From NCBI RefSeq assembly GCF_036320965.1, contig NC_092234.1:37437703-37501702 (forward strand): 64,000 bases of DNA, given 5' to 3'. Below the pieces are notes generated by a model. It made no database searches, was not told the origin of the DNA, and saw only the letters and a list, made by a program, of their open reading frames with translations. This DNA is from Panulirus ornatus (lineage: Eukaryota > Arthropoda > Malacostraca > Decapoda > Palinuridae). Each line of letters opens with the position of its first letter. The stretch's first letter is position 1. Below, one piece after another: positions 24,594 to 34,566 of this stretch. The position numbers and the translations under genes are program-made.

Positions 24594-24690
<97 letters not shown>
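22175..24690 (+). mobile_element. RTE-type LINE copy 1, 5'-truncated with open RT frame
   Basis: The element begins near the end of the lost endonuclease domain (LVEGKV just before a TAA at 22198), carries an intact RT frame (22210-24405) and has a ~190-bp 3' UTR. The UTR holds GGTAAACCATGGAAAGCTGT, GTGTAGGTATGTATAT, a G-run, GGGTTGGGCCATTTC and core 2, GCGCTACCTCGCAAACGCGG, near 24559. It terminates in A28 (24597-24624) and (AT)n (24624-24689). RTE-clade elements are known for short 3' UTRs ending in simple repeats, which fits. Compared with copy 3 (40.7-42.4 kb), the 3' UTR lacks about 250 bp including core 1. Copy 2 (minus strand, 33.6-34.5 kb) is nearly identical over the shared part. Confidence 0.93.
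22210..24405 (+). CDS. Reverse transcriptase of RTE-type non-LTR retrotransposon, 5'-truncated ORF
   Basis: The 731-residue frame encodes the RNA-dependent DNA polymerase that would copy the element RNA at a nicked chromosomal target. RT blocks in order: KAAGLDGI (~240), YRGISLLS (~301), QCGFRSGRG (~334), FMDLEKAYDRVD with the first catalytic Asp (~367-378), LRQGCVMSPWLFN (~426), LFADDTAL with the catalytic Asp pair (~475-482) and FRYLGVDLS (~541). The C-terminal region has CLRTMCGVR (~622) and a basic TRRRGRPNWRWKD segment (~684), typical of RTE/BovB-like proteins. The apurinic endonuclease domain of a complete ~1000-residue protein is absent. ATG 22210 is simply the first Met after an in-frame TAA, so it is probably not the native start. 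No disruption lies within the RT itself, so the copy is young, but it cannot move alone without endonuclease. Confidence 0.93.
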   Translation: MFSERGVNVGVKKVVRVSELGKETCVGKYQERLCTEWKKVRTMEVRGVGEEWDVFRESVMDCAKDACGMRRVGGGLFRKGSEWWDEEVRVLVKEKREAFGRFLQGKNAIEWEKYKRKRQEVKRKVQEVKKRANESWGERLSVNFRENKKMFWKEVNRVRKTREQMGTSVKGVNGEVITSSGDVRRRWNEYFEGLLNVSDDRVADIGCFGRGGVQSERVRENDLVNREEVVKALRKMKAGKAAGLDGIAVEFIKKGGDCIVDWLVRLFNVCMTHGEVPEDWRNACIVPLYKGKGDKSECSNYRGISLLSIPGKLYGRVLIERVKACTEHQIGKEQCGFRSGRGCVDQVFALKNVCEKYLEKQMDLYVAFMDLEKAYDRVDRDALWKVLRIYGVGGKLLEAVKSFYRGCKACVRVGREESDWFSVNVGLRQGCVMSPWLFNLFMDGVVREVNARVLERGASMKSVGDERAWEVSQLLFADDTALVADSCEKLQKLVTEFGKVCGRRKLRVNVNKSKVIRYSRGEGQVNWEVSLNGEKLEEVKCFRYLGVDLSADGTMEAEVDHRVGEGAKILGALKNVWKSRTLSRKAKMGMFEGIVVPTMLYGCEAWAMDRDVRRRMDVLEMRCLRTMCGVRWFDRVSNVRVREMCGNKKSVVERAEEGVLKWFGHMERMSEERLTKRIYVSEVEGTRRRGRPNWRWKDGVKKILCDRGLNMQEGERRARNRVNWSHVVYRG

Positions 24691-24691
<1 letters not shown>

Positions 24692-25235
24692 TTGTGTCAA
24701 CAGAATGTACATTAGAGACTTACAATATATTCACAAGATATTTATTCAAGATAAATCGTGCATTTTCATGCTTGACAGTTGTTGCTACTTATGTCAATAA
24801 GAAGTTCATGAGGAAGATATGCTGTATGATAAAGCTTAGTTTATAAGAAAGCTTATGTGGCTGAGTAAGCTTAGCCCACTAGGTGTTTGGCTGGAGGCGA
24901 GGACCCCCAGTTACCGCAGGATCCTGAAGACAGCGTTAGGCTGACGTCACCCCTTCGGTACCCACCCGCTACCCGACCCCACCAGCCCACCCTCCGCTCT
25001 GCTCGCCCACCATCCGCCCCGCCAACACTCCTCCTGCCCCGCCAGCCCACCTTCTTCTCCGTTAGCCCACCCTCCTCTCCGCTAGTCCAATATCTAGCTA
25101 GAGAGCCCACCATCTACTCCTCCAGTGTTCCTCCTGCCCCTTCAGCTTTGTGTCTAAACCATCAACCCATCTTCTTCTTAGCTAGCCCACCATCTGCTCT
25201 GCCAGCCCACCCTCTGCTCCGCCAGCCCGCCTTCT
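24692..25235 (+). repeat. Right copy of the duplicated flank of the RTE element
   Basis: This is the longer partner of 21772-22170, starting directly after the terminal (AT)n of the LINE. Its distal half overlaps the ~20-bp GC-rich minisatellite, which the left copy has in a shortened, scrambled form (for example TAGTCCAATATCTAGCTAGA against TAGTCCAATATCTGGCAGAG). Confidence 0.75.
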
Positions 25236-25570
25236 TCTCCGACAGTTCACCTATTATCCCACCAGCCTTCTTCTGGCCCACCAGCTCACCCTCTGCCCCA
25301 GCAATCTGATCTCTGTCCCACTAGCCCATCCTTTACCTCGTCAGCACACCCTCTCCCCTGGCAGCCCACCCACAGTCCCACCAGCCCACTCTCTGCCCCG
25401 CCAGCGCTCTTTCTGTCACACCAGCCTGCCCTCTGTTCGGCCAGCTCATGCTCTGCCCCTGGAGCCCACCCTGTGCCTCGCCAGCCCACCCTGTGCCTCG
25501 CCAGCCCACTTTGTGCCCCAGCAGCCCACCCTGTGCCTCCCCAGCACCCCACCTTCTGCTGTGTCACTCG
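24960..25570. repeat. Degenerate ~20-21 bp minisatellite
   Basis: Units of the form CCAGCCCACCCTCTGCYCCG with variants (CCACCATCTGCTCTG, CCTTCTTCTCCG) repeated about 28 times. Open frames on both strands are compositional. Confidence 0.9.
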
Positions 25571-26360
25571 TATTAGCCAGCGACGCGAGCACCGCACCCA
25601 AAACAGGCTCCACTCCCCAAATTTGAAGGTTTCTTTTCCTGCCCTTGTGGCGAGTGTCGAGGTTGTGGACAGTGCACGTCAGGGTGGCTGGTGCCTGGGG
25701 CTGGTGGCCGAGGGTGACACACGACTCCTCCACGCGACCCGTTGTTGGCAGCAGCAAGGTCGTTCGTCCCCTCGCCCGGGTCAGGCTTACTGTACCGAGC
25801 TTTTTTCATAGCGATCAAACTATGAGCTGGTGCGCTTGTGATCCAGAAACCCTGTGGCCCGGGGTGTAACCCTGACCCTTGACCCCTCACCTGACGAAGT
25901 CATGCGCCTTACGTGTCATATACATGTGTCTGTAAGACCTTCATTTGTTCATTGTTATCTCTGAAGATGGGAATTATCACGAATGCGTTCGGGTCTTCGT
26001 GTTTCATAATCCCTCTTGCTGCCAGCATATGCCTGAATTACATGTTGTGATTTATCTGCATATACGATAATAATCATAATCATAATAGAAATTATAATTA
26101 TTATAATGTGCCTTATGTATGCACATCCATAGAATGCATATTTCAACACCTCCAGCAGCAAGTCTCGACCCACCGCCCATTTGAGGCCTCGTGACCTCTG
26201 TCATCTGGCTGTGAACACGGTAAAAGGTTACTGCCAGGCCAGGCTGGTGGGCCGGGCTGGCCCAGGGGAGATCCACGACGCCTTGATATAGCACGAGTGG
26301 ATTACTCGACTGGTCTGGTCCTCACGCTGTTGGTCTCCCATCTCCACGGCAGGATCGCTG
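25571..26360. other. Low-copy sequence, nothing recognised
   Basis: Unique DNA with an imperfect AT-rich ATAATCATAAT stretch at 26066-26106. No supported exon or element. Confidence 0.4.
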
Positions 26361-26366
26361 GTGTGT

Positions 26367-26404
<38 letters not shown>
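26361..26404. repeat. (GT)n microsatellite
   Basis: Dinucleotide array with one TATG interruption near its start. Confidence 0.97.
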
Positions 26405-26405
<1 letters not shown>

Positions 26406-26815
26406 ACCGGACTCCACCTGCATAAGGTTGAGCCGTGAGTGAAAAGTCACCTTCGGCGAGGTCGCATATCGTTGTCACTGGACGAAAACTATCACAAAAT
26501 CATTGAGGAACTTCCCGCTCCAGAAGAGTCCATCACTTCCCTGCACCTGACTGTAGCGCAAGCTTGAAGCTGCAGGAGCCCCATAAAAAGGGGTTTTTGG
26601 GGGTTATATAGTAGAAAAGGTGTATAGGTTACATATAGATTATATGATATATGAGGGATGAATGCCAGACCCCAGTGTGTTTGCAGACCTGAGTCTTGAG
26701 GGTATTAATGTTACAGGAAAATGGCAAGATTGAAGAAGAAAGAGGAATCCACAGCTTGGCTGACTGAGGTAAGGTGCCCCTGGGGATGGCAGGGAAGTCC
26801 CCACACAGAAACTGG

Positions 26816-26818
<3 letters not shown>
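26405..26818. other. Low-copy sequence, nothing recognised
   Basis: About 400 bp without repeats, elements or convincing frames. Confidence 0.4.

Positions 26819-26893
<75 letters not shown>
26819..26893. repeat. (GA)n microsatellite
   Basis: Pure dinucleotide array. Confidence 0.99.
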
Positions 26894-26896
<3 letters not shown>

Positions 26897-27049
26897 AAGA
26901 ATTTCCTGCTTGTTGCGGAAGGCTGAAGCTGGAACTGGACATCCTCCCTTCCTATATCATCATTTTCTACAAGTGGGAACTCAGAGGAGCCAAGCAAAGA
27001 TCATTTCTCAGAGGATTACTCTTGTGTTCCTGACGTCATCTCGCGATGC

Positions 27050-27052
<3 letters not shown>

Positions 27053-27119
<67 letters not shown>
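27053..27119. repeat. (AC)n microsatellite
   Basis: Pure array lying against the 3' end of an inverted GC-core element. That makes it an exception to the usual AT association of that family. Confidence 0.99.
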
Positions 27120-27122
<3 letters not shown>

Positions 27123-27300
27123 TCTGCTTATCTCGCGTTAGCTAGGTAGCGTTAAGAACAGAGGAGTGAGCCCTAGAGGGAATATCCTCACTTGGCCCAC
27201 CTCTCCGTTCCTTCTTTTGGAAAATTTTAAGCGGGAGGAGAGGATTTCCAGCCCCCCGCTCCCTCCCCTTTTAGTCGCCTTCTACGACACGCAGGGAAAC
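27120..27300 (-). mobile_element. GC-core non-autonomous element, 5'-truncated
   Basis: Read on minus, it matches 52.26-52.45 kb: GTTTCCCTGCGTGTCGTAGA, AGGCGACTAAAAGGGGAGGG, GGAAATCCTC, AAAAGAAGGAACGGAGAGGT and GTTCTTAACGCTACCTAGCT ending in AACGCGAGATAAGC. The first ~40 bp of the element are missing. It is non-coding with no RT; its 3' core resembles the RTE tail. Confidence 0.9.
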
Positions 27301-28204
27301 GAATCATCATCGAAGGTGTACTTCAGATGGATAAGGAGGAAGAAAGAAGGATTTGAGGACAGTAAGAATGACAACATTAAGGAGGTCATATCCCGGCCAG
27401 CCACGCGGCTCCTTGCTCAGACAACCCAAAGATTCACGTCCAGGTATCACGAGGCTCAGGCACACGTCTGCCCTGACTCTACTGAAGCAGTGGTTACGAT
27501 TCCGTGGCTCGCTACCACCCGGTATATCTACAGTGCAAGTTACGTCTGCTAATATTTATATAACCTCAGTTAACGAATGCAGCGGTGCGTTGCTGGGCCT
27601 GACCTTGGTTAGGTTAGTGTGGTCAGAGTATGAGAGGGTCATGTGCCAGCATATCCTCACCCGCTCAGCATGTTACGAGACCTGGCGACACTGTGTGTGT
27701 GAGGTAGGGCCTCAGCATAGGCTGAACCATCCTGCATAGGAAACCTCTGGGGATACATGACGAGGAGTCGGGAGTCCCTCACTCCCCCTATACAGAACCA
27801 TCCCGGATATGAACCCCCGGAGGATAGAGGCAGGAGGCTACCTCAACGCACTGACGTTCCTTCCTCATCACGTTTTCCTAATCCCTGGCCCGCCACGTTT
27901 TCTCCCGGTTGTTAGTGATGCCGCGTCCGTTATTCTACCCCCCTGCTGTTTCACCCTCTCCCCTCCCCCTTCCCCCCTACTTGACCACCTCCTCCTGGCT
28001 TCCCCTTCCCCAAGGCAGATGTAAGAACCGCTGGTGGAACACTGAGGTGGCTGGTCACTCCAATCCCCGGCAGTGCTGTAGCCGTTGAGCATCGTACGTC
28101 AGGCCGCGTGTGGCCGCCTGCGTGGGGTCAAGCTGTCCGTGCGCAAGGCTGTAGGGGCCTAAGGGTCCCCTGACGTGCAGGGGACGCAGCAGTAGTGACC
28201 TCTT
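27301..28204. other. Low-copy sequence, nothing recognised
   Basis: No supported gene or element in about 900 bp. A pyrimidine-rich stretch lies at 27935-28010. Confidence 0.4.
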
Positions 28205-28372
28205 CAGGATAACGGTACAAAACATGAGTACGACGGTGCGACATTTGAGTACAACGGTACGACATTTGAGTATGGCGGTACGACCCTAGAGTATGATGGT
28301 ACGACGTTTTAGCTTGGCGGTGCGACATTCACGTTTGATGGCATGAACCCTTCTGTATGATAGCCTGACCTT
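28205..28372. repeat. 21-bp minisatellite (GAGTAYGAYGGTACGACATTT), about 8 copies
   Basis: Period about 21 bp with increasing divergence towards 28372. It is followed by GACCTTTGACCTGAGCC and GTCAGGTCAAGGT. The same unit type and the same kind of GGTCAGGTCA follow-on occur at 33.06-33.30 kb, so the two loci belong to one dispersed family. Confidence 0.88.
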
Positions 28373-28463
28373 TGACCTGAGCCTTAAAAAAGTCAGGTCA
28401 AGGTGCTAGATCATGATATCCAGAGTGTCGTACCGTACTGCTCCAAGGTCGACCTTAGAGAGT

Positions 28464-28592
28464 CATCATCTGACCCACCTATCCTGCAGGAGCAAGCCCA
28501 TCCTGAAGGATCGCCTCCCACACCACTCATCTGACCCACTTACATCCTGCAGGAGCAAACCCATCCTGAAGGATCGCCTCACAAACCACCTC
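28464..28592. repeat. 63-bp direct duplication
   Basis: ATCCTGCAGGAGCAAGCCCA then TCCTGAAGGATCGCCTC occurs twice, with CTGCAGG at 28484 and 28547. Confidence 0.93.
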
Positions 28593-29477
28593 ACTGAGGA
28601 ACACAAGGAAACCGATACGTTTGTAAAGGTATCATTATAGAGTGCAGCCACCGTGGCTGCTCGCGTTGAGGATACCTCAACACATTACTTAACCCAGTAC
28701 AGCGGAGGGCTGGCTGGTAGCGCGGGGTTTCCAACTGGCTGACGGAGGATCTTTCACGGCCATATAGCAACTTATTCAGTCGTGTCCCGTCACGTACAGC
28801 TGAGGTACTCTGCTGTACTCCCGCTTGTAATGGCAGGTCACCAACCTTCGTCAGGAGGGTCGATGGTTAAGCACTAACCCCCCCCCAGACAAAGCTGGTT
28901 CGAGTTAGGCCGCATCATCATTGTTAGGTTGGGTTGTGATGGTGAGCCATCACGTGAGTACTGTTGCTTCATCGTCCGGGACTCACGTGAACTTGAAAAA
29001 AAGAATGAGCTTCTTGTGTTGATGATGCTCCTCATAATTTCCCTGAAGGCTTGGCCCGTCGCGTTTTCGGGTGTTTCTTATCTTTTTCAGGGACTTGCGA
29101 GGAGATTGTGCCAAAAGGCAAGACAAGCGCTTGCTGCATGTAATATCAACCCACTGGGGGCTTGACTAAGACCCTTTGTGACCCTTGTAATCCTCTTGCG
29201 CTGCCTCTCACAGAATGAACATGTGGAGCACAATAAACTTGCCTGGGTTACCGGCACAAATCAGTACATGATAGTGTAGTTATGGAGAACAAGTCATGTT
29301 GGTGGATTGAAAGTGAACTGGCCATATGTGGGAGAAGCAAAAAGACAGCAAAGTGGGTCAAAGGAACGGAACCTGACAGTGAACGAAGTGCTGGCTCACT
29401 GCACAGCTGTCACTAGCCCATCCGGTACCCAGGCGGGTAGTACCGGTAATATACCACCCTGGTCTGTGGCTGCCCAT

Positions 29478-29479
<2 letters not shown>
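28593..29479. other. Low-copy sequence with one weak tRNA-like patch
   Basis: Around 28857-28913, GGTCGATGGTTAAGCACTAA and GCTGGTTCGAGTTAGG have box A- and box B-like words about 40 bp apart, interrupted by a C-run. It could be an old SINE head. Nothing else is recognised. Confidence 0.3.

Positions 29480-29561
<82 letters not shown>
29480..29561. repeat. (GA)n microsatellite
   Basis: Pure dinucleotide array. Confidence 0.99.
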
Positions 29562-29564
<3 letters not shown>

Positions 29565-29881
29565 TTACGTTCATGCTGGGGATGGGGCAGGCCTAGCCGC
29601 AGGGGACCCTGGCCCTACCCAGCGTGTGATGAGGTGCACTCGGGTTAACTTGCTCACCACTGATTATAGACCGGACATGGAGCCTGTACTGGGTCTCTCA
29701 GTAGTGGTGATCACAATAGCCAAGGTCAGGGTCATTCACCACTGGCTACATGACCACACACTGGCTGTTGGTATTGCGTACATACATCTGTAGATGAGTT
29801 CCCATGACCTAGAGAACGCATGCTGCCTGAGTTGTTCAGTACGTTGGCCCCAGCATCACCGGCCAGCGTATGTTTACCCCT
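29562..29881. other. Low-copy spacer, nothing recognised
   Basis: About 320 bp between the (GA)n array and the 29-bp minisatellite. Confidence 0.4.
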
Positions 29882-30577
29882 GGCAGCAGCACCAGCAGCA
29901 CCAGCCAGCACATAGCTCTCCCAGCAGCATCAGCCAGCGCACAGCTCTCCCAGCAGCACCAGCCAGCACACAGCTCTCCCAGCATCACCAGCCAGCACAT
30001 AGCTCTCCCAGCAGCACCAGCCAGCACATAGCTCTCCCAGCAGCACCAGCCAACACATAGCTCTCCCAGCATCACCAGCCAGCACATAGCTCTCCCAGCA
30101 GCATCAGCCAGCGCACAGCTCTCCCAGCAGCACCAGCCAGCACACAGCTCTCCCAGCATCACCAGCCAGCACATAGCTCTCCCAGCAGCACCAGCCAGCA
30201 CATAGCTCTCCCAGCAGCACCAGCCAACACATAGCTCTCCCAGCATCACCAGCCAGCACATAGCTCTCCCAGCATCACCAGCCAGCACATAGCTCTCCCA
30301 GCAGCACCAGCCAGCACATAGCTCTCCCAGCAGCACCAGCCAGCACATAGCTCTCCCAGCATCACCAGCCAGCACATAGCTCTCCCAGCATCACCAGCCA
30401 GCACATAGCTCTCCCAGCAGCACCAGCCAGCACATAGCTCTCCCAGCATCACCAGCCAGCACACAGCTCTCCCAGCAGCACCAACCAACACATAGCTCTC
30501 CCAGCAGCACCAGCCAACACATAGCTCTCCCAGCTGCACCAGCCAACACATAGCTCTCTCAGCTGCACCAGCCAGCG
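29882..30577. repeat. 29-bp minisatellite, about 24 copies
   Basis: Units AGCTCTCCCAGCAGCACCAG then CCAGCACAT, period exactly 29 bp (AGCTCTCCCA at 30001, 30030, 30059). Variants are GCAGCACC/GCATCACC and CCAGCACA/CCAACACA. Because 29 is not a multiple of three, each 87-bp cycle is read in three frames. The minus strand is nevertheless open in all of them (29836-30375 and 30246-30629), giving a Trp/Cys-rich 29-residue repeat. I infer that this is chance absence of stops in the unit. Confidence 0.96.
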
Positions 30578-31904
30578 AACGACTTATCCCTCGCCCACTC
30601 TGCGGCACCAACCTGACCACTATCACCACACTGGATCACTTGCACCATAAACTAAGCCACCAGAGTGGTCATTAGGTAGACCTGTTCCAGCCCAGACACT
30701 TGGACCTTCCCTAAGCTGTCCGGCTCTGGCACTTTCAACTGACGACGCAGGAGCTCTGTGTCCACCTTGCAGGGATAACTAGGCTGACCCTGTGTAGACC
30801 AGAGCCGTGCGAGGTTGAGGACAGTTAAGAGGTTTCTGCATAAACTATCAGGAGGTGCAGCGGGGTTTTGGGCTCAGTGTTGACGTGTCGTCACGCCACA
30901 AACATTCGCAGGCACAATCACAACACTGCAGGAGGCCTGACACGGTTGATCCAGAAAACAAAGGCTTTCAGAGGAAACAGAAAGACAGTACAGACCTCAG
31001 ACACTAGATGGCTGATCCATAGAATACTTCTGTTACCTACAGTGAAATAAGGATGGGTGGAAATACTGTTTGTAAAATATATAATGCAGCTGTATTAAGT
31101 TCCTTGGGCAAAAGGCGTATTTTTCATTAACTTCAAATCAAACCATTTCATGAAGGCCCTAACGCAAGTAGATGTTACTATAAAGTTGTTGATCTCGTGC
31201 CAATATGTTCTTTAGATCGTGGAAAATAACTGTAATAAGATATACAGGTTGATGCATTTGACCTGACCCGTAAGGGTAACGTTAAAGGCATCATCATCAG
31301 ACCAGATCTGGTATGCGACTCCAGATGACGAGACGACGAGAGTAACTTCTGAGTGTCTGCCATGTTCCGCAGGCGGCACAAGAAAGCGTTGATACGAGCA
31401 CTTATAACAAATCCTGTTAAACAAACGGGTAAATAGCCGTGCGCAACCCTGCGGCACCCCAGGGTAGGCCACCTGCCCGCCACGCCTTGAACTGGACCTA
31501 AGAAAATCCACAACATAAACTGACATGTTGAAGAGAACGGGTCAACGGACACCCCACATGGACGCGGAAGCAGCCTGGCCCGCAGGTGGTCACAGCGAAC
31601 TAGTGGCGCCGCTCTGGACCGGGTGCCTGGGGTAGGCATCCAGACCATTCATCCCACACTGGTCCTAGGGTGTTATCATGCTGGCCCAAGGTTATCATCA
31701 GCCTAGTTTAAGGGTGTTATCAGTCCGATAAAGATCACGCCGTAATAACAAGAATTTACCCTAAACTCTATGCTCTGTGGAGGTCGCATTTTTCAGTATT
31801 GTTTATTTGGAGGCCAGATCATGTAATCTAAGTGAAGTAAGATTGTATTATCACACTGTTGTTGTGAAGGAAATATGTGTAAACATTCCAGACATGAATG
31901 AGGG
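30578..31904. other. Low-copy sequence with a possible Jockey-like RT remnant on minus
   Basis: The minus frame near 31212-31526 contains VVDFLRSSSRRGGQ followed by AYPGVPQGC and LFTRLFN, loosely resembling the linker and VPQG block of Jockey-type RTs. Catalytic Asp boxes are not visible and the resemblance may be coincidental. The rest of the interval shows nothing recognisable. Confidence 0.3.
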
Positions 31905-32092
31905 GTTTATGTGAGGGTAGTGCATTGTGTGAGGGCTGAAGATTGTGAGAGGACAGAAAATTGTGTGAGGGCAGAAGATTGTGTGAGGACAGTACATCGT
32001 GTGAGGACAGTACATCGTGTGAGGACAGTACATCGTGTGAGGACAGTACATCGTGTGAGGACAGTACATCGTGTGAGGACAGAAGATTGTGT
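31905..32092. repeat. 18-bp minisatellite, about 10 copies
   Basis: Units GTGTGAGGACAGTACATC, with variants GGGCAGAAGATT and GGGCTGAAGATT, in tandem. Confidence 0.95.
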
Positions 32093-32451
32093 GGTTGAAG
32101 TTGGGGAAAAGTTTGCAATAATTAATCATTGACAAATTATTTTTGAGGTTGCCTTCAGCACAGCATGTTGTGTATGGCAACATGACAGGCGCAAAAAATA
32201 CTCGATTTTAAACGTGCAAATCTTAATGATCTTTGCATTGCTCTTGACAGGCAAACATTGGATGATATGGTCAATATAGATGACATGAACGTAGATTGCT
32301 GAAGATTATGTGAGAGCAGACGATTGAATTCGACACTGTTCTGAGTACTGTGAACATGTAGTACTTACGTAGTATAGTCTACATAATGTTCTTTTATTAA
32401 TATCACAACTTAGCGTAAACGTTGGCAGATATTGTTGGTATTGATGTAAGT
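32093..32451. other. AT-rich spacer, nothing recognised
   Basis: About 360 bp between two minisatellites without frames or element ends. Confidence 0.4.
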
Positions 32452-32878
32452 ATACAGTAGTCTACAATCCGGCCAGCTATTGACTCGGCAAGACTATCCT
32501 GTAGTCTACAACCTGGCCACCTGTTGATAAGACTATCCTGTAGTCTACAACCTGGCCACCTGTTGATAAGACTATCCTGTAGTCTACAACCTGGCCACCT
32601 GTTGATATGACTATCCTGTAGTCTACAACCTGGCCACCTGTTGATATGACTATCCTGTAGTCTACAACTGGCCACCTGTTGATAAGACTATCCTGTAGTC
32701 TACAACCTGGCCACCTGTTGATAAGACTATCCTGTAGTCTACAACCTGGCCACCTGTTGATAAGACTATCCTGTAGTCTACAACCTGGCCACCTGTTGAC
32801 TCGTTAAGACTATCCAGCAGTCTACAACCCGGACATCTATTGACTTGATAAGACTATCCGGTAGTCTACAACCCAGAC
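32452..32878. repeat. 39-bp minisatellite, about 11 copies
   Basis: Units CTGTAGTCTACAACCTGGCC then ACCTGTTGATAAGACTATC, period 39 bp (32538 to 32577). One unit near 32667 has lost a base (ACAACTGGCC), and the outermost units are diverged. Confidence 0.96.
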
Positions 32879-33060
32879 ACATATTCTATATAGGGCAGGT
32901 GAAGGGTCAGTGCCCCTTTCCTTCCTCAGAGCGAAGGTCAGGTGAGACAAGGTCACGTGGCAGCCCGGGTGAGCGTAATCGTGTGGCGTTAGATAAGGCC
33001 GTCATCAAACGCTAATGGTCGCCATTAAGTCTGAGCTCATAACATACCCGTCAAGCACAG

Positions 33061-33262
33061 CTGAACACGATGGTACAACCCCTGAGAACGATGGTATATC
33101 ACTTGAGCACGACGGTACAACCCCTGAGAACGATGTTACAACACTTGAGCACGATGGTACAACCCCTGAGAACGATGTTACAACACTTGAGCACGACGGT
33201 ACAACCCCTGAGAACGATGGTACATCACTTGAGCGCGACGGTACAACCCCTGAGAACGATGG
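33061..33262. repeat. 42-bp minisatellite built of two 21-bp half-units
   Basis: Alternating half-units GAGCACGAYGGTACAACCCC and GAGAACGATGGTACATCACT. It ends with GGCCTTTAAGGGTCAGGCC and AAAAGGTCAGGTCATCGTAC, paralleling the end of the 28.2-kb array. Confidence 0.94.
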
Positions 33263-33552
33263 CCTTTAAGGGTCAGGCCAAAAGGTCAGGTCATCGTACC
33301 GTATTGCTAATGAGGTTAAGGACGTGAACACATAAGCCAAGTCATTGAGAGAATAACAGTTCTCTCCAGAGTGGTGGGAAGGAACCGTCAACTGGAATCA
33401 CTTCCAGGGAGGGAGGAAGCACCTGGCTGGCTGGAAGAAGATGGATGTGCTAAGACGCGTCATAACCACCACGTCCTCGCTTGGCCATGGACCCCCCATT
33501 ACTCTTGACATAAACCACTGAACAGTAAAGTTTTGTCGTGACATTGTAACAG

Positions 33553-33556
<4 letters not shown>
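33263..33556. other. Low-copy spacer
   Basis: Begins with the AGGTCAGGTCA follow-on of the array; otherwise nothing is recognised. Confidence 0.4.
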
Positions 33557-33641
<85 letters not shown>

Positions 33642-34487
33642 TTTTTTTTATACTTTGTCGCTGTCTCCCGCGTTTGCGAGGTAGCGCAAGGAAACAGACG
33701 AAAGAAATGGCCCAACCCCCCCCCCCCCCATACACATGTACATACGTCCACACACGCAAATATACATACCTACACAGCTTTCCATGGTTTACCCCAGACG
33801 CTTCACATGCCTTGATTCAATCCACTGACAGCACGTCAACCCCTGTATACCACATCGCTCCAATTCACTCTATTCCTTGCCCTCCTTTCACCCTCCTGCA
33901 TGTTCAGGCCCCGATCACACAAAATCTTTTTCACTCCATCTTTCCACCTCCAATTTGGTCTCCCTCTTCTCCTCGTTCCCTCCACCTCCGACACATATAT
34001 CCTCTTGGTCAATCTTTCCTCACTCATTCTCTCCATGTGCCCAAACCATTTCAAAACACCCTCTTCTGCTCTCTCAACCACGCTCTTTTTATTTCCACAC
34101 ATCTCTCTTACCCTTACGTTACTTACTCGATCAAACCACCTCACACCACACATTGTCCTCAAACATCTCATTTCCAGCACATCCATCCTCCTGCGCACAT
34201 CTCTATCCATAGCCCACGCCTCGCAACCATACAACATTGTTGGAACCACTATTCCTTCAAACATACCCATTTTTGCTTTCCGAGATAATGTTCTCGACTT
34301 CCACACATTTTTCAAGGCTCCCAAAATTTTCGCCCCCTCCCCCACCCTATGATCCACTTCCGCTTCCATGGTTCCATCCGCTGACAGATCCACTCCCAGA
34401 TATCTAAAACACTTCACTTCCTCCAGTTTTTCTCCATTCAAACTCACCTCCCAATTGACTTGACCCTCACCCCTACTGTACCTAATA

Positions 34488-34491
<4 letters not shown>
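33557..34491 (-). mobile_element. RTE-type LINE copy 2, 5'-truncated, nearly identical to copy 1
   Basis: Read on minus it starts at AAGGTTATTAGGTACAGTAG (copy 1 position 23750) and runs through the ORF end and the shortened 3' UTR to core 2, then A26 (T-run 33624-33649 on plus) and (AT)n (33557-33624). The 203-codon frame differs from copy 1 by a single residue near the C-terminus (Asp for His in NWSDVVYRG). The two copies share the same ~250-bp 3' UTR deletion, so they derive from one recent source. Confidence 0.95.
33836..34447 (-). pseudogene. C-terminal RT fragment of RTE copy 2
   Basis: The frame starts at MSLNGEKLEEVKCFRYLGVD, downstream of all catalytic RT blocks, and extends through CLRTMCGVR and TRRRGRPNWRWKD to the natural stop. 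With the palm domain gone it cannot be catalytic. The absence of internal stops reflects youth of the insertion, not function. Confidence 0.9.

Positions 34492-34564
<73 letters not shown>
34492..34564. repeat. (AT)n then (GT)n at the 5' junction of RTE copy 2
   Basis: AT dinucleotides 34492-34518 abut the truncated 5' end of the LINE; GT dinucleotides follow to 34564. Confidence 0.97.

Positions 34565-34566
<2 letters not shown>

Noticed and set aside
27266..27552. Protein encoded across the GC-core element and its flank
   Set aside because: The frame crosses the boundary of a non-coding repeat element and has no motif.
28857..28913. tRNA gene or SINE head
   Set aside because: Box-like words are interrupted by a C-run and no SINE body follows; confidence too low for a separate call.
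31178..31648. Coding gene of 156 codons on minus
   Set aside because: Composition is ordinary, and the only hint is a loose VPQG-like RT block in an alternative frame; mentioned only as a possible decayed RT.
32452..32878. CRISPR array
   Set aside because: The 39-bp units are directly contiguous with no variable spacers, there are no cas genes, and the context is eukaryotic. The same argument applies to the 33-, 36- and 42-bp arrays.
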